NCBI RefSeq assembly: GCF_011044495.1
Contig: NZ_CP049143.1
Coordinates: 868,001 to 932,000 of the forward strand
Length of the DNA stretch: 64,000 bases
Direction of reading: 5' to 3'
DNA from: Roseimicrobium sp. ORNL1
GTDB taxonomy: Bacteria > Verrucomicrobiota > Verrucomicrobiia > Verrucomicrobiales > Verrucomicrobiaceae
Positions 50,696 through 59,538 of the stretch are shown here, piece by piece. Positions within the stretch are counted from its first letter, which is position 1. Every line of letters starts with the position of its first letter. Both the position numbers and the translations under genes were made by a program. The notes under the pieces are model-generated. The model had not been told where the DNA came from. It made no database searches and worked only from the letters and a program-made list of their open reading frames with translations.

Positions 50696-53365
50696 TCAAG
50701 CAGGAAGCGTGGGCTCCAGCGCCTGGGAGTGCGACTGGGTGGAAACAGGAAGCTCCATGATGAAGACCGCGCCGCCATCCGGATGATTGTGCGCCGTGAG
50801 GTCGCCGCCCTGCGCTCGCATGAGTCCTCTCGCGATGGCCAGGCCAAGTCCCGTGCCACCTGCGGGAGAGCCGGGCGCACGGTAGAATTTTTCAAACACC
50901 TTCACTTCAGCACCGCCCGGCAGGCCGGGACCGTGGTCGCGCACGGTGATGCGCAGCACACTCTCGCGGATGCGGGCATCGATTTCGATGGCGGTCCGTG
51001 TCGGTGTGTAGATGGCGGCGTTGTGGAGGATGTTCGACAGTGCTTGAGACAGGAGAATGCTGTCTGCGTGGATGAGGGGCAGGTCTTCCGGGGTGGAGAT
51101 TTTCACCGGATGTCCGGTGAGAACGTCGCTGACGGAGGACTTTGCGTCATCGAGCACTTCGGAGACTTCACACCAATCACGGCGCGGCTCCACCACGGAG
51201 GATTCGATGCGCGTGATGTGCAGCAAGTGATCCACCACGCGTTGCAGCCGGCCTGTCGCGGTGCTCATCTCGCGCACGTAGGGATTGCTGGGTTGGTTCA
51301 ATCCTTCCAGCGCGGCATGCATGACGGCGAGGGGTGTCTTCAGTTCATGGGAAACACTATCGAGCAGCGTGCGGCGCAGCTTTTCCGAACGCTCCAGTAC
51401 TTCCGCGTGGCTGGCTGCCTGGATGAAGTGTTCCTTCTCCAGGACCAATGCGAGCTGGAGGGCGAAGGCCTCGACCGTCTGGCGTGCGGTGAAATCGAGC
51501 GATGCTCTCTCTGGCAGGGCGAGTCCCAACACACCCATCATGGACGTGGCTGTCTGTAGCGGAAACCAGGTTGCCCCAGACTCCGGAAGGGTCGCCGTGA
51601 AGCGGCCCGCAGGTTGGCGGTTCTCATAGCTCCATGCGATGACTCCCCATTCCTTCTCAGTGGGTGTGAAGGAACTCGCTGCGTGTGCAGTATGCGGCAG
51701 GGTGTGGTCCAACTCGCGCACGATGAGTGCCGTCTGTGCACCGAGCAGTTCATCAATGGTATTCAGCGCGGCCTTGAGCCCCGCCTGTGTTTCCACCGTG
51801 AGGGCCGCACTCTGAGTTACCCGCAGCAGTGCCGAGGTCTGGCGCAAGCGACGCCGTTCCGCTTCCTCCCGCTGGCGCAGTCTTGAGGTGAGGTGCCCCA
51901 TGCTCAGCGCCACGATGAAGAACATGACGAACATGAGCAAGTCATGTGGCTGCTCGATATGGAATGTGAAGCGCGGAGGAATGAAGAAGTAATCCCACAA
52001 GAGGGCACACAAACCGGCCATGAACAGCACAGGCCCACGACTCAGCCGCAGGGAAGCGATGACAATCGCCAGAAGGAATAGCAGCGCGGAGAAGACATAG
52101 CCAGTAAGAGGCAATGCCATCCAGCTGAGTGCGCCCATCGCTGCGGTGATCGCGCCTGCCCATGCGTACTCAGCCACGGGAATGCGGCGTTTGTCATCGG
52201 AAAGAGCGGACTCTGAAGCGGGGGATGGCCCGGGTGCGAATGGCCGCACCACACACACGTCGATGTCTCCACTGCCCGCGATGAGCTTGTCTGCTAGAGA
52301 CTGTCGCAGAATGCTGAGGCGCTCGGGCTTGCCCACGACGATCTGTGTCACGTTGCGCTCGCGTGCGATGCGCAGTAGGGCCTCGGAGATATTCTCACCT
52401 GTGGCGGAGACGATTTCAGCGCCGAGGCGTCGAGCCAGACCAAGAGCGCGAGTCAGGCGTTCTTGTTCCGCAGGGCTGAGTTTCCGTGAGGTTTCGATCC
52501 AGCTCACCACCCACGGGCATCCAAGGCGATTCGCCGCACGGCGTGTCCAGCGAATGAGACTCTCCGCGTAGGGACTGGGACCAATACCGACCATGAGCCG
52601 CGCGTGTGTCTTCCACGGACTGGTGACACGGCGCTGACGACGGATGTCCTCCAGGCTGCGATCCACCTGCTCCGCCGTGAAGCGCAACGCGAGCTCTCGC
52701 AAGGCGGTGAGGTTGCCCTTTTGGAAGAAGTTACTGGAAGCCCACTCGGCACGCTCGCCCATGTACACCTTGCCTTCGGCCAAGCGCTGCAGGAGCTTTT
52801 CCACACTCAAGTCGATGAGCTGAATCTCCTGCGCACGATCAAGAATGGAGTCTGGTACGGTTTCCTGAATGTTGATGCCGCTGATCTGGCGCACCGTATC
52901 CACCTGGCTTTCGATGTGCTGGACGTTCAGTGTGGTGCAGACATCAATGCCGGCATCGAGGAGTTCCAGCACATCCTGGTAGCGTTTGGCGTGGCGTGAG
53001 CCAGGTGCATTAGTGTGCGCCAGTTCATCCACCAGCAGGAGGTCGGGTCGCTGTTTCAGCGCCGCATCCAGATCAAATTCCTCAAGGGTGTGTCCGCGGT
53101 GTTCCAGCTTCTGCTTTGGCAGGATGGGCAAACCTTGAAGGAGGGCCGCGGTTTCATGTCGACCATGCGTTTCCACAATGCCGACCAGCACGTTCAGCCC
53201 CTCCTTCTGTCGCTGCCGCGCTGCCTCCAGCATGGCGTAGGTCTTGCCCACGCCAGGGCACATGCCGAGGAAGAGGTAGAGCCGCCCGGTGCGTTCCGCG
53301 TGCTCTTCCCGCTGCACCTGCGCGAGCAGGGCATCGGGATCGGGGCGCGTGTCGTCTGGGGACAT
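50696..53365 (-). CDS. kdpD: KdpD osmosensitive K+ sensor histidine kinase
   Basis: Membrane sensor of 889 residues from ATG 53365. N-terminal KdpD domain with Walker A GMCPGVGKTYAML (about 34-46) and FLVDELAHTN-like LLVDELAHTNAPGSRH; a USP-like domain (about 245-370); four close membrane helices (about 405-500); a GAF-like region; then the kinase core with H673 in SVSHELKTPLA and ATP-binding N, G1 and G2 boxes (RDHGPGLPGG, GTGLGLAIARGL). Phosphorylates KdpE. Separated from the upstream kdp genes by a REPIN-like repeat. Confidence 0.95.
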   Translation of the reverse strand: MSPDDTRPDPDALLAQVQREEHAERTGRLYLFLGMCPGVGKTYAMLEAARQRQKEGLNVLVGIVETHGRHETAALLQGLPILPKQKLEHRGHTLEEFDLDAALKQRPDLLLVDELAHTNAPGSRHAKRYQDVLELLDAGIDVCTTLNVQHIESQVDTVRQISGINIQETVPDSILDRAQEIQLIDLSVEKLLQRLAEGKVYMGERAEWASSNFFQKGNLTALRELALRFTAEQVDRSLEDIRRQRRVTSPWKTHARLMVGIGPSPYAESLIRWTRRAANRLGCPWVVSWIETSRKLSPAEQERLTRALGLARRLGAEIVSATGENISEALLRIARERNVTQIVVGKPERLSILRQSLADKLIAGSGDIDVCVVRPFAPGPSPASESALSDDKRRIPVAEYAWAGAITAAMGALSWMALPLTGYVFSALLFLLAIVIASLRLSRGPVLFMAGLCALLWDYFFIPPRFTFHIEQPHDLLMFVMFFIVALSMGHLTSRLRQREEAERRRLRQTSALLRVTQSAALTVETQAGLKAALNTIDELLGAQTALIVRELDHTLPHTAHAASSFTPTEKEWGVIAWSYENRQPAGRFTATLPESGATWFPLQTATSMMGVLGLALPERASLDFTARQTVEAFALQLALVLEKEHFIQAASHAEVLERSEKLRRTLLDSVSHELKTPLAVMHAALEGLNQPSNPYVREMSTATGRLQRVVDHLLHITRIESSVVEPRRDWCEVSEVLDDAKSSVSDVLTGHPVKISTPEDLPLIHADSILLSQALSNILHNAAIYTPTRTAIEIDARIRESVLRITVRDHGPGLPGGAEVKVFEKFYRAPGSPAGGTGLGLAIARGLMRAQGGDLTAHNHPDGGAVFIMELPVSTQSHSQALEPTLPA

Positions 53366-53419
53366 GGATGATACTGAGGGATACGTTACCACATCTGGCG
53401 AGGGACTACTTCATGCAGG

Positions 53420-53499
53420 CCCTGGGAGCGCTGGCCTCTGGCCGGCGTCGCTCCGGTAAGGTGCGTGAATACGCCGGCCGGAGGCCAGCGCTCCCAGGG
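53420..53499. repeat. REPIN-like inverted pair (GCTGGCC family), copy 2, inside the kdp operon
   Basis: Arms at 53420-53447 and 53472-53499, each CCCTGGGAGC plus the GCTGGCC, TCT, GGCCGGC hairpin (one stem base varies in the right arm). The spacer is 24 bp. It lies between the KdpC-like gene (stop 53506) and kdpD (start 53365), so the polycistronic RNA would carry a strong stem-loop between the pump genes and the sensor genes. Confidence 0.9.
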
Positions 53500-53505
53500 C
53501 TGCAA

Positions 53506-53943
53506 TCATCTCATCTCATCGAGGGCCAAATTTAGCCTCAGTGCGTTCAGCCGCTCCGTGCCCACCATGCGGGAAGGGCTGGGCTCGGTGAGTTCCTTGA
53601 TGAGGTTTTCCAACCGTTCACGCTTTACTGCATCGAGATGGCGCTCGTTAACAACTCGGCCGAGCTGCATGCGAGCTTGCGCAGGAGTCATGTAGGGGCT
53701 GGGCAGTTCGGCTGACGATTCCCCCAGTTGGAAATACTTCGGGCCGCTGAGCTTCGCTTCGAGCAACTCTTGGGCGACGGCTTTCTCGTCTGGAATCGGC
53801 ACCTCGGTGGCATTGCTCATACGAAGAAACTGCGCGGCGAGGGCAAAGAAGAGAAACAACGCGATGAAGGCACCACCATAGATGCCCAGGAGACGCAACG
53901 GGATATGCGACGCTGACGATGATGAATGGCTGGAGGGTTTCAT
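53506..53943 (-). CDS. Shortened KdpC-like membrane protein
   Basis: A 145-residue protein 4 bp after kdpC. One membrane helix (about 20-40, LLGIYGGAFIALFLFFALAA) is followed by an extracytoplasmic part. Its last 60 residues align with the C-terminal domain of the neighbouring KdpC: SPYMTPAQARMQ against [21 protein letters not shown] against RVARARQID, and NALRLNLALD against [10 protein letters not shown]. The middle domain of KdpC (about 50 to 110, with QYFHPRPS) is missing. Looks like a duplicated and reduced KdpC; it could bind KdpA/KdpB or modulate assembly. Confidence 0.75.
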   Translation of the reverse strand: MKPSSHSSSSASHIPLRLLGIYGGAFIALFLFFALAAQFLRMSNATEVPIPDEKAVAQELLEAKLSGPKYFQLGESSAELPSPYMTPAQARMQLGRVVNERHLDAVKRERLENLIKELTEPSPSRMVGTERLNALRLNLALDEMR

Positions 53944-53947
53944 GGAC

Positions 53948-54556
53948 TTAAGGGGATGGAGGTGAAACTGGGGGAACTGCATCCAGGGCCAGGTTGAGCT
54001 GGAGTACATTCACTCCCGCTTCGCCGAGGATGCCGAGATCGGGTGACGTGGTGTGTTGCCGGATGAGTGTGCGGACGGCTTCCTCGTCGATCTGCCGGGC
54101 GCGGGCCACACGCGGAGCCTGCAGTTCGGCATTCGCCGTGCTGATGTGCGGATCCAGTCCGCTGCCGGACGCAGTCACAGCATCGGCAGGAACTGGAATG
54201 TCTGTCGCGAGACCATTGGTCACACGATAGGCCGCGATGCGATCCTTGATCGCGTCATGCAGCTTCTGCGAAGTCGGTCCCAGGTTGGAACCGCTGGAGC
54301 TCGCAGCATCGTAGCCGTTCGCACCGGCGGCGGAGGGACGCGGATGGAAGTACTGCTCGCCAGTGAATCCCTGAGCTAGCAGAGCTGACCCGCGGATGGC
54401 GCCGTCCTTGTCCTTGATGAGGCTGCCGTTCGCCTTGTCGGCAAACACAGTCTGGGCCACACCGGTGACCACGAGGGGATAGACACCGCAGCAGGCGACA
54501 GCGAGCACGGCTGTGGAGACGAATGCTCCACGAAGTTCAGAGAACAGAGTTTTCAT
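53948..54556 (-). CDS. kdpC: KdpC, K+-transporting ATPase subunit C
   Basis: Single-span periplasmic chaperone-like subunit of the KdpFABC pump, 202 residues from ATG 54556. Membrane helix at about 12-32; [22 protein letters not shown] (landmark YFHPRPSAA, about 70), [10 protein letters not shown] (about 88), [10 protein letters not shown] (about 130) and [10 protein letters not shown] at the end are all family signatures. Follows kdpB by 25 bp and precedes a reduced paralogue. Confidence 0.96.
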   Translation of the reverse strand: MKTLFSELRGAFVSTAVLAVACCGVYPLVVTGVAQTVFADKANGSLIKDKDGAIRGSALLAQGFTGEQYFHPRPSAAGANGYDAASSSGSNLGPTSQKLHDAIKDRIAAYRVTNGLATDIPVPADAVTASGSGLDPHISTANAELQAPRVARARQIDEEAVRTLIRQHTTSPDLGILGEAGVNVLQLNLALDAVPPVSPPSP

Positions 54557-54581
54557 GGTGTGATATGATACAAAGTGATAC

Positions 54582-56603
54582 TCAGGCGAGCTGGAGGGTG
54601 GTGATGAGGACGTCGATGGCCTTGATACCGATGAAAGGCACCACGAGACCGCCAACGCCGTAGATGAGAAGGTTGCGACGCAACACCGCCACGGCGCCCA
54701 CAGGTCGATAGGCCACGCCACGCAGGGCCAGCGGTATGAGGGCCACGATGATGAGCGCATTGAAGATGACCGCGCTGAGGATGGCGCTCTGCGGTGAAGC
54801 AAGGCCCATGATATTCAGGGCCGAAATGGCGGGGAAGGTGACCATGAGCATCGCAGGGATGATCGCAAAGTACTTCGCCACGTCGTTCGCAATGCTGAAG
54901 GTGGTGAGCGAGCCGCGTGTCATCAGGAGTTGCTTCCCGATTTCCACGATCTCGATGAGCTTGGTGGGATTGCTGTCCAGGTCCACCATGTTGCCCGCTT
55001 CGCGCGCGGCCTGGGTGCCGGTATTCATGGCGACACCCACGTCCGCCTGGGCGAGAGCCGGCGCGTCGTTGGTACCGTCACCCGTCATGGCGACAAGGTG
55101 GCCGTTTGCCTGCTCGCTGCGGATGCGCTTGAGCTTGTCCTCAGGCGTGGCTTGGGCCATGAAGTCATCCACACCGGCTTCGGCAGCAATGGCGGCGGCG
55201 GTCATGGGATTGTCCCCCGTGATCATCACGGTGCGGATGCCCATCTTGCGAAGCTGGGCAAAGCGTTCTTTGATGCCGCCTTTGACGACGTCCTTGAGTT
55301 CCACGACGCCCAGCACCTGGCTGCCATCAGCCACCACCAGCGGGGTGCGGCCAGCACGGGAGGCGGACTCCACCGCCTTTTCGATTTCGACAGGATAGGC
55401 GCCGCCTTTGGATAGCACATACTGCTTGATGGAATCTGCCGCGCCTTTGCGGATGCTGCGTCCGTCCATGTCCACACCGCTCATGCGTGTCTGCGCGGTG
55501 AAGGGAATGAAGGTGGCATGCGGCTCCTGGAGTTCGCGGCCGCGGATGTTGAACTTCTCTTTCGCGAGCACCACGATGCTGCGGCCTTCGGGCGTTTCAT
55601 CTGCCAGGGAGGCTAGCTGGGCGGCGTCGGCGAGTTGCTGCTCGGTCACGCCAGGTGCGGGGCGGAAGTCCGAGGCCATGCGGTTGCCGATGGTGATGGT
55701 GCCGGTCTTGTCGAGCAGCAGCACATCGATGTCGCCCGCTGCTTCCACGGCACGGCCACTGGTGGCCATGACATTGCGACGGATTAGGCGATCGATGCCA
55801 CTGATGCCAATGGCGCTGAGCAGTCCCCCGATGGTGGTGGGAATGAGGCACACCAGCAATGCGATGAGCACCGGAATGGAGAATGCCGTGCTGGCATACG
55901 TGCCGAAGGGCTTCAGCGTGACGCACACCATGAGGAACACCAGCGTGAGCGCGGAGAGCAGGATGGTGAGGGCGATCTCGTTCGGTGTCTTTTGACGTTT
56001 CGCGCCCTCCACCATGGAGATCATGCGGTCGATGAAGGTGTTTCCTTTTTCCGAGGTGATGCGAATTACGATGCGGTCACTGATGACGCGCGTGCCCCCG
56101 GTCACGGCACTGCGGTCACCGCCGCTCTCGCGAATCACCGGAGCAGACTCACCCGTGATGGCGGCTTCATCCACGCTGGCGATGCCTTCGACGACTTCGC
56201 CATCGGCAGGAATCACGTCGCCCGTTTCACACACGACGATGTCTCCTTTTTCAAGGGAAGGAGCGGTGACCTGCTCTTCGCGGCCATTGCGCAGGCGGCG
56301 GGCGATCGTGTCCTTGCGCGCCTTGCGCAGGCTGTCTGCCTGGGCCTTGCCACGACCTTCCGCCATGGCTTCGGCGAAGTTTGCGAAGAGAACGGTGAAC
56401 CACAGCCAAACCGCGAGTTGCAGGATGAAGCTGCGCTCGGTGGGCGATGTGAAGACGGCGATGGTGGTGAGGACCGCGCCGACGAGGGTCACGAACATCA
56501 CCGGGTTTTTGATCATGAGACGCGGGTCGAGCTTCTTGAACGACTCGCCAATGGCGGGCCGCAGGATGCTGGCGTCGAACAGGGATGGAGCTTTGTGGGA
56601 CAT
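54582..56603 (-). CDS. kdpB: KdpB, K+-transporting P-type ATPase subunit B
   Basis: ATP-hydrolysing subunit of the high-affinity potassium pump, 673 residues. TGES (150-153) is the dephosphorylation loop of the actuator domain; the phosphorylated aspartate is D298 in [28 protein letters not shown] is the hinge motif (landmark [10 protein letters not shown]). Seven membrane helices fit the family. Length and order are standard. Serine in TGES corresponds to the site known to be phosphorylated for inhibition in E. coli. Confidence 0.97.
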   Translation of the reverse strand: MSHKAPSLFDASILRPAIGESFKKLDPRLMIKNPVMFVTLVGAVLTTIAVFTSPTERSFILQLAVWLWFTVLFANFAEAMAEGRGKAQADSLRKARKDTIARRLRNGREEQVTAPSLEKGDIVVCETGDVIPADGEVVEGIASVDEAAITGESAPVIRESGGDRSAVTGGTRVISDRIVIRITSEKGNTFIDRMISMVEGAKRQKTPNEIALTILLSALTLVFLMVCVTLKPFGTYASTAFSIPVLIALLVCLIPTTIGGLLSAIGISGIDRLIRRNVMATSGRAVEAAGDIDVLLLDKTGTITIGNRMASDFRPAPGVTEQQLADAAQLASLADETPEGRSIVVLAKEKFNIRGRELQEPHATFIPFTAQTRMSGVDMDGRSIRKGAADSIKQYVLSKGGAYPVEIEKAVESASRAGRTPLVVADGSQVLGVVELKDVVKGGIKERFAQLRKMGIRTVMITGDNPMTAAAIAAEAGVDDFMAQATPEDKLKRIRSEQANGHLVAMTGDGTNDAPALAQADVGVAMNTGTQAAREAGNMVDLDSNPTKLIEIVEIGKQLLMTRGSLTTFSIANDVAKYFAIIPAMLMVTFPAISALNIMGLASPQSAILSAVIFNALIIVALIPLALRGVAYRPVGAVAVLRRNLLIYGVGGLVVPFIGIKAIDVLITTLQLA

Positions 56604-56663
56604 GGAAGGAAATGTTATGAAGTGATGAGTTAAGGGGTAGGAAGTCGCGGTGACGCGAACCCA

Positions 56664-58475
56664 TCAAAACAGCGTGCCTTGAGCCGTGAGGAAGTGCTCA
56701 ACAATGGGGCCGAGAGCGAGGGCGGGCAGGAAGTTCAGCGCGCCAATGAGAAGGACGGTGCCGATGAGCAGGACCACAAACATGCCACCTGACACCGGGA
56801 AGGTGCCTGCGCTGGGAGGCGAGATTTTCTTCTGCACCAGCGAGCCGGCGATGGCCATGATGGGCACAATCATGAAGAAGCGGCCGACAAGCATCGCAAG
56901 GCCCAGCGTGATGTTGTAGTGCGGGTCACCATTCGCTGGTGTCGCGGTGAGGCCACCGAAGGCGCTGCCGTTATTAGCGGTCGCAGAGCTGTAGGCGTAG
57001 AGAATTTCGCTGAAGCCATGCGGACCTGCGTTGTTCAGCCCAGCCAGACCCCAATCACTCACGGATGCCCATGCGGTGAAGCACAAGATGGAAAGCGTGA
57101 GCACCAGCAGGGTGATCATGGCCATCTTCACCTCATAGGCCTGGATCTTCTTGCCCAGGTACTCGGGCGTGCGGCCTACCATGAGGCCTGCGATGAAGAC
57201 TGCGAGCACCACGAAGACCAGCATGCCGTACAGACCGGCGCCCACACCACCGATGACCACTTCACCCAGTTCCATCATGAACAAGGGGACCAACCCACCG
57301 ATGGCTGTGAAGGAGTCATGCATCGCATTCACCGCACCACAGGAGGCTGCCGTGGTGACAGTGGCGAAGAGTGAGGAATTGAAGATGCCGAAGCGCACCT
57401 CCTTGCCCTCCATGTTGCCATCCGCAGCGACGATGCCGAGTCCCTGGTGAATGGGATTGCCCTGTGCCTCAGCCCACCAGCAGACAAGCACACCACCGAC
57501 AAAGAGCACCATCATGGCGGTCCACACCGACCAGCCGTGTGCCTGGTTTCCGGTCATGCGACCGAGGTAGTAGGTGAGCCCACTGCCAATCGCGAAGATG
57601 GACAGCATCTGCACGAAGTTCGAGATCGGTGTGGGATTTTCGAAAGGGTGCGCGGCGTTCGCATTCACATAGCCACCGCCATTCGTACCGAGCATCTTGA
57701 TGGCGATCTGCGAGGCCATGGGGCCCTGCACGATGGTTTGTTCTTCGATCACCTGCTTCTCCGAGGCGGGCTGGCCATCCACACCGGTGATGGTGTTACC
57801 GGCGTCGTCTTTCTTCTCCACGGTGATGCTCACCGGCTCCACGAGCTTCGCCTTGTCATACGGCTTGAAGTTCTGAATCATGCCCTGCGACACCAGGAAA
57901 ATGGCGAACACGGTGCAGATGGGCAGAAGCAGGTAATAGGTGACACGCACGAGGTCGACCCAGAAGTTGCCGAGTGTCTTCGCAGATTGGCGGGAGATGC
58001 CACGCACGAGTGCCGCGGCAATGGCAATGCCCGTTGCTGCCGAGGTGAAGTTGTGGATGGTCAGGGCGACCATCTGCGAGAGGTAGGACATGGTCGCTTC
58101 ACCGCCATAGCTCTGCCAGTTGGTGTTCGTGGTGAAGCTCACCGCCGTGTTGAAGGCCAGAGCGTGACCCAGCGCAGGAAGCCCCTGCGGATTGAGCGGC
58201 AGCACGTCCTGCAGGCGGAGGATGGCATACGTGAACACCAGTCCCACGATGCTAAAGAGCAGCATGGCGAAGGTGTAGCGTTTCCAGTCCTGCTCCGCTT
58301 CCGGCTGCACGCCCATGAGGCGGTGCGTGAGGCGCTCCACGGGACGGAGGATGGGATCGAGCCAAGTGCGGCCATGTGGATCCAGCACGCGGGTGAGATA
58401 GATACCGAGAGGTTTGGTGATGAGGGCCAGCAGTCCGATGAAAAGGGCGAACTGCAGCCAGTCAGAGGCGTTCAT
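56664..58475 (-). CDS. kdpA: KdpA, K+-transporting ATPase subunit A
   Basis: Potassium-channel-like translocating subunit, 603 residues from ATG 58475 ([12 protein letters not shown]). Ten membrane helices. Selectivity-loop segments typical of the four M-P-M repeats are visible: [14 protein letters not shown] (about 111-124), [22 protein letters not shown] (landmark [11 protein letters not shown], about 240), [19 protein letters not shown] (about 345) and [12 protein letters not shown] (about 480). The periplasmic loop near residues 180-235 is longer than in E. coli. Second large gene of the operon after kdpF. Confidence 0.97.
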   Translation of the reverse strand: MNASDWLQFALFIGLLALITKPLGIYLTRVLDPHGRTWLDPILRPVERLTHRLMGVQPEAEQDWKRYTFAMLLFSIVGLVFTYAILRLQDVLPLNPQGLPALGHALAFNTAVSFTTNTNWQSYGGEATMSYLSQMVALTIHNFTSAATGIAIAAALVRGISRQSAKTLGNFWVDLVRVTYYLLLPICTVFAIFLVSQGMIQNFKPYDKAKLVEPVSITVEKKDDAGNTITGVDGQPASEKQVIEEQTIVQGPMASQIAIKMLGTNGGGYVNANAAHPFENPTPISNFVQMLSIFAIGSGLTYYLGRMTGNQAHGWSVWTAMMVLFVGGVLVCWWAEAQGNPIHQGLGIVAADGNMEGKEVRFGIFNSSLFATVTTAASCGAVNAMHDSFTAIGGLVPLFMMELGEVVIGGVGAGLYGMLVFVVLAVFIAGLMVGRTPEYLGKKIQAYEVKMAMITLLVLTLSILCFTAWASVSDWGLAGLNNAGPHGFSEILYAYSSATANNGSAFGGLTATPANGDPHYNITLGLAMLVGRFFMIVPIMAIAGSLVQKKISPPSAGTFPVSGGMFVVLLIGTVLLIGALNFLPALALGPIVEHFLTAQGTLF

Positions 58476-58493
58476 GGGAGGGGAAAGCAAAGG

Positions 58494-58577
58494 TCAGAAC
58501 TTCTCCGGGCGGATCATGGCCACGAAGAGATAGAGAAAAAGAAGGAGGGCGATGAGCCCGACGAGGATGGTTTCCAT
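58494..58577 (-). CDS. kdpF: KdpF, small K+-transporting ATPase subunit
   Basis: A 27-residue peptide, METILVGLIALLLFLYLFVA followed by MIRPEKF, with the single helix and the conserved basic-PEKF ending of KdpF, a lipid-like stabiliser of the Kdp complex. It ends 18 bp before the kdpA start, the normal position. Confidence 0.92.
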   Translation of the reverse strand: METILVGLIALLLFLYLFVAMIRPEKF

Positions 58578-58595
58578 GGCGGTCAGGTCAGGGGG

Positions 58596-58679
58596 TTAGA
58601 GCTTTTCGCAGAAGCGGAGGTAGAGGCCGCTGATGACGAAAAAGGCGACGGCAATGCCGAGATAGAGGAGGTCACTCAT
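58596..58679 (-). CDS. 27-residue membrane peptide upstream of kdpF
   Basis: ATG 58679 to TAA 58596, preceded by a strong ribosome site GGAGGTGA. The translation is one helix, LLYLGIAVAFFVISGLYLRF, ending CEKL. Similar tiny ORFs ending in C-(D/E)-(K/R)-L are often found just before kdpF in other bacteria, as far as I recall, without assigned function. It is the first gene of the operon, 18 bp before kdpF, and may be another small structural subunit or a leader peptide. Confidence 0.7.
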   Translation of the reverse strand: MSDLLYLGIAVAFFVISGLYLRFCEKL

Positions 58680-58770
58680 GGCTCACCTCCCGGCTGTGTT
58701 TTGGGTGGGTTGTCATGAGCCCACCGTCTTCCTCAAGGGTGTTTCCAGCGAATCAAAGGCTGGCCCAAGG

Positions 58771-58788
58771 GTGTTAAGAAAGTGTCAA
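58771..58788 (-). promoter_or_regulatory. Candidate KdpE operator (11-bp-spaced direct repeat)
   Basis: On the minus strand TTGACAC and TTAACAC start 11 bp apart, the spacing used by OmpR/PhoB-family dimers. It lies about 90-110 bp upstream of the first kdp ORF, within the 350-bp gap between kdp and the flavodoxin gene. The rest of the gap (58789-59029) shows no gene; a TTGA-rich stretch follows that may hold the flavodoxin promoter. Confidence 0.5.
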
Positions 58789-59029
58789 TGGAGGGGAAAG
58801 GTTGATGGTCTTCGGTTGATGGTTGATAGCCTGAGATTGAGGACAGGACGAAAATTGCCATCGAAGGGCGTCTCGCGAAGATGTCTCAGTCCGAGGGGGT
58901 TAACATAGGGTGAGCACTCTTTGAGCCCACGCTTGCTGCTGCGGGTCGATATTGAGAATCAGTTGCAATACAGGTCCGGATCGCTAGACATGCGCGCATT
59001 CGATTCCGGCTTCTTCAACTTTCACCCCC

Positions 59030-59497
59030 ATGAAATCCTCCATCCTCATCATCTACGGCTCCGTCACCGGCAACTCGGAATACTGCGCGGACAAGACCGC
59101 CAAGGAACTGCGCGAGAAGGGGCTGGAGGTCATCTCAGAAAACATGGCAGATGCCGACCCGATGATGCTGAAGGATCATGAGACCGTGCTCATCATCACC
59201 AGCACCTATGGCGACGGCGAACCGCCAGATGGCGCAGAAGATTTCTACCACGCTGTGGTGAAGAAGGGAGGCATGGATCTCGGCCATGCGCAGTTCGCCG
59301 TGCTCGCGCTCGGGGACACAGGGTATGATCAATTCTGCAAGTGCGGCATCGACTTCGATGCGGCCTTGGAGACCCAGGGTGCGCAGCGTATCCATCCCAT
59401 CGTGCTCGCGGACACGGACTACGATGCGCCGTTTGATGAGTGGAAGAAGGGTGTCTTCGCCGTCCTTGCGGAGCGCCGCACGGTGGCTGCTGCCTAG
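59030..59497 (+). CDS. Flavodoxin-like protein
   Basis: A 155-residue FMN-binding electron carrier. The phosphate loop is YGSVTGNSEYCAD (about 9-21, T/S-rich as in flavodoxins), the flavin loops are TSTYGDGEPPDGAEDF (about 58-73) and LALGDTGYDQFCKCGIDFD (about 95-113). The GDGEPPD form resembles the flavodoxin domain of MioC, sulfite reductase and P450 reductase types. It precedes a HemS-like gene by 41 bp, so it could donate electrons to haem degradation; that is inference. Confidence 0.93.
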   Translation: MKSSILIIYGSVTGNSEYCADKTAKELREKGLEVISENMADADPMMLKDHETVLIITSTYGDGEPPDGAEDFYHAVVKKGGMDLGHAQFAVLALGDTGYDQFCKCGIDFDAALETQGAQRIHPIVLADTDYDAPFDEWKKGVFAVLAERRTVAAA

Positions 59498-59538
59498 TGC
59501 GTCGCATCATTCCCATCACTTGCATCTCATCTGCGCAT

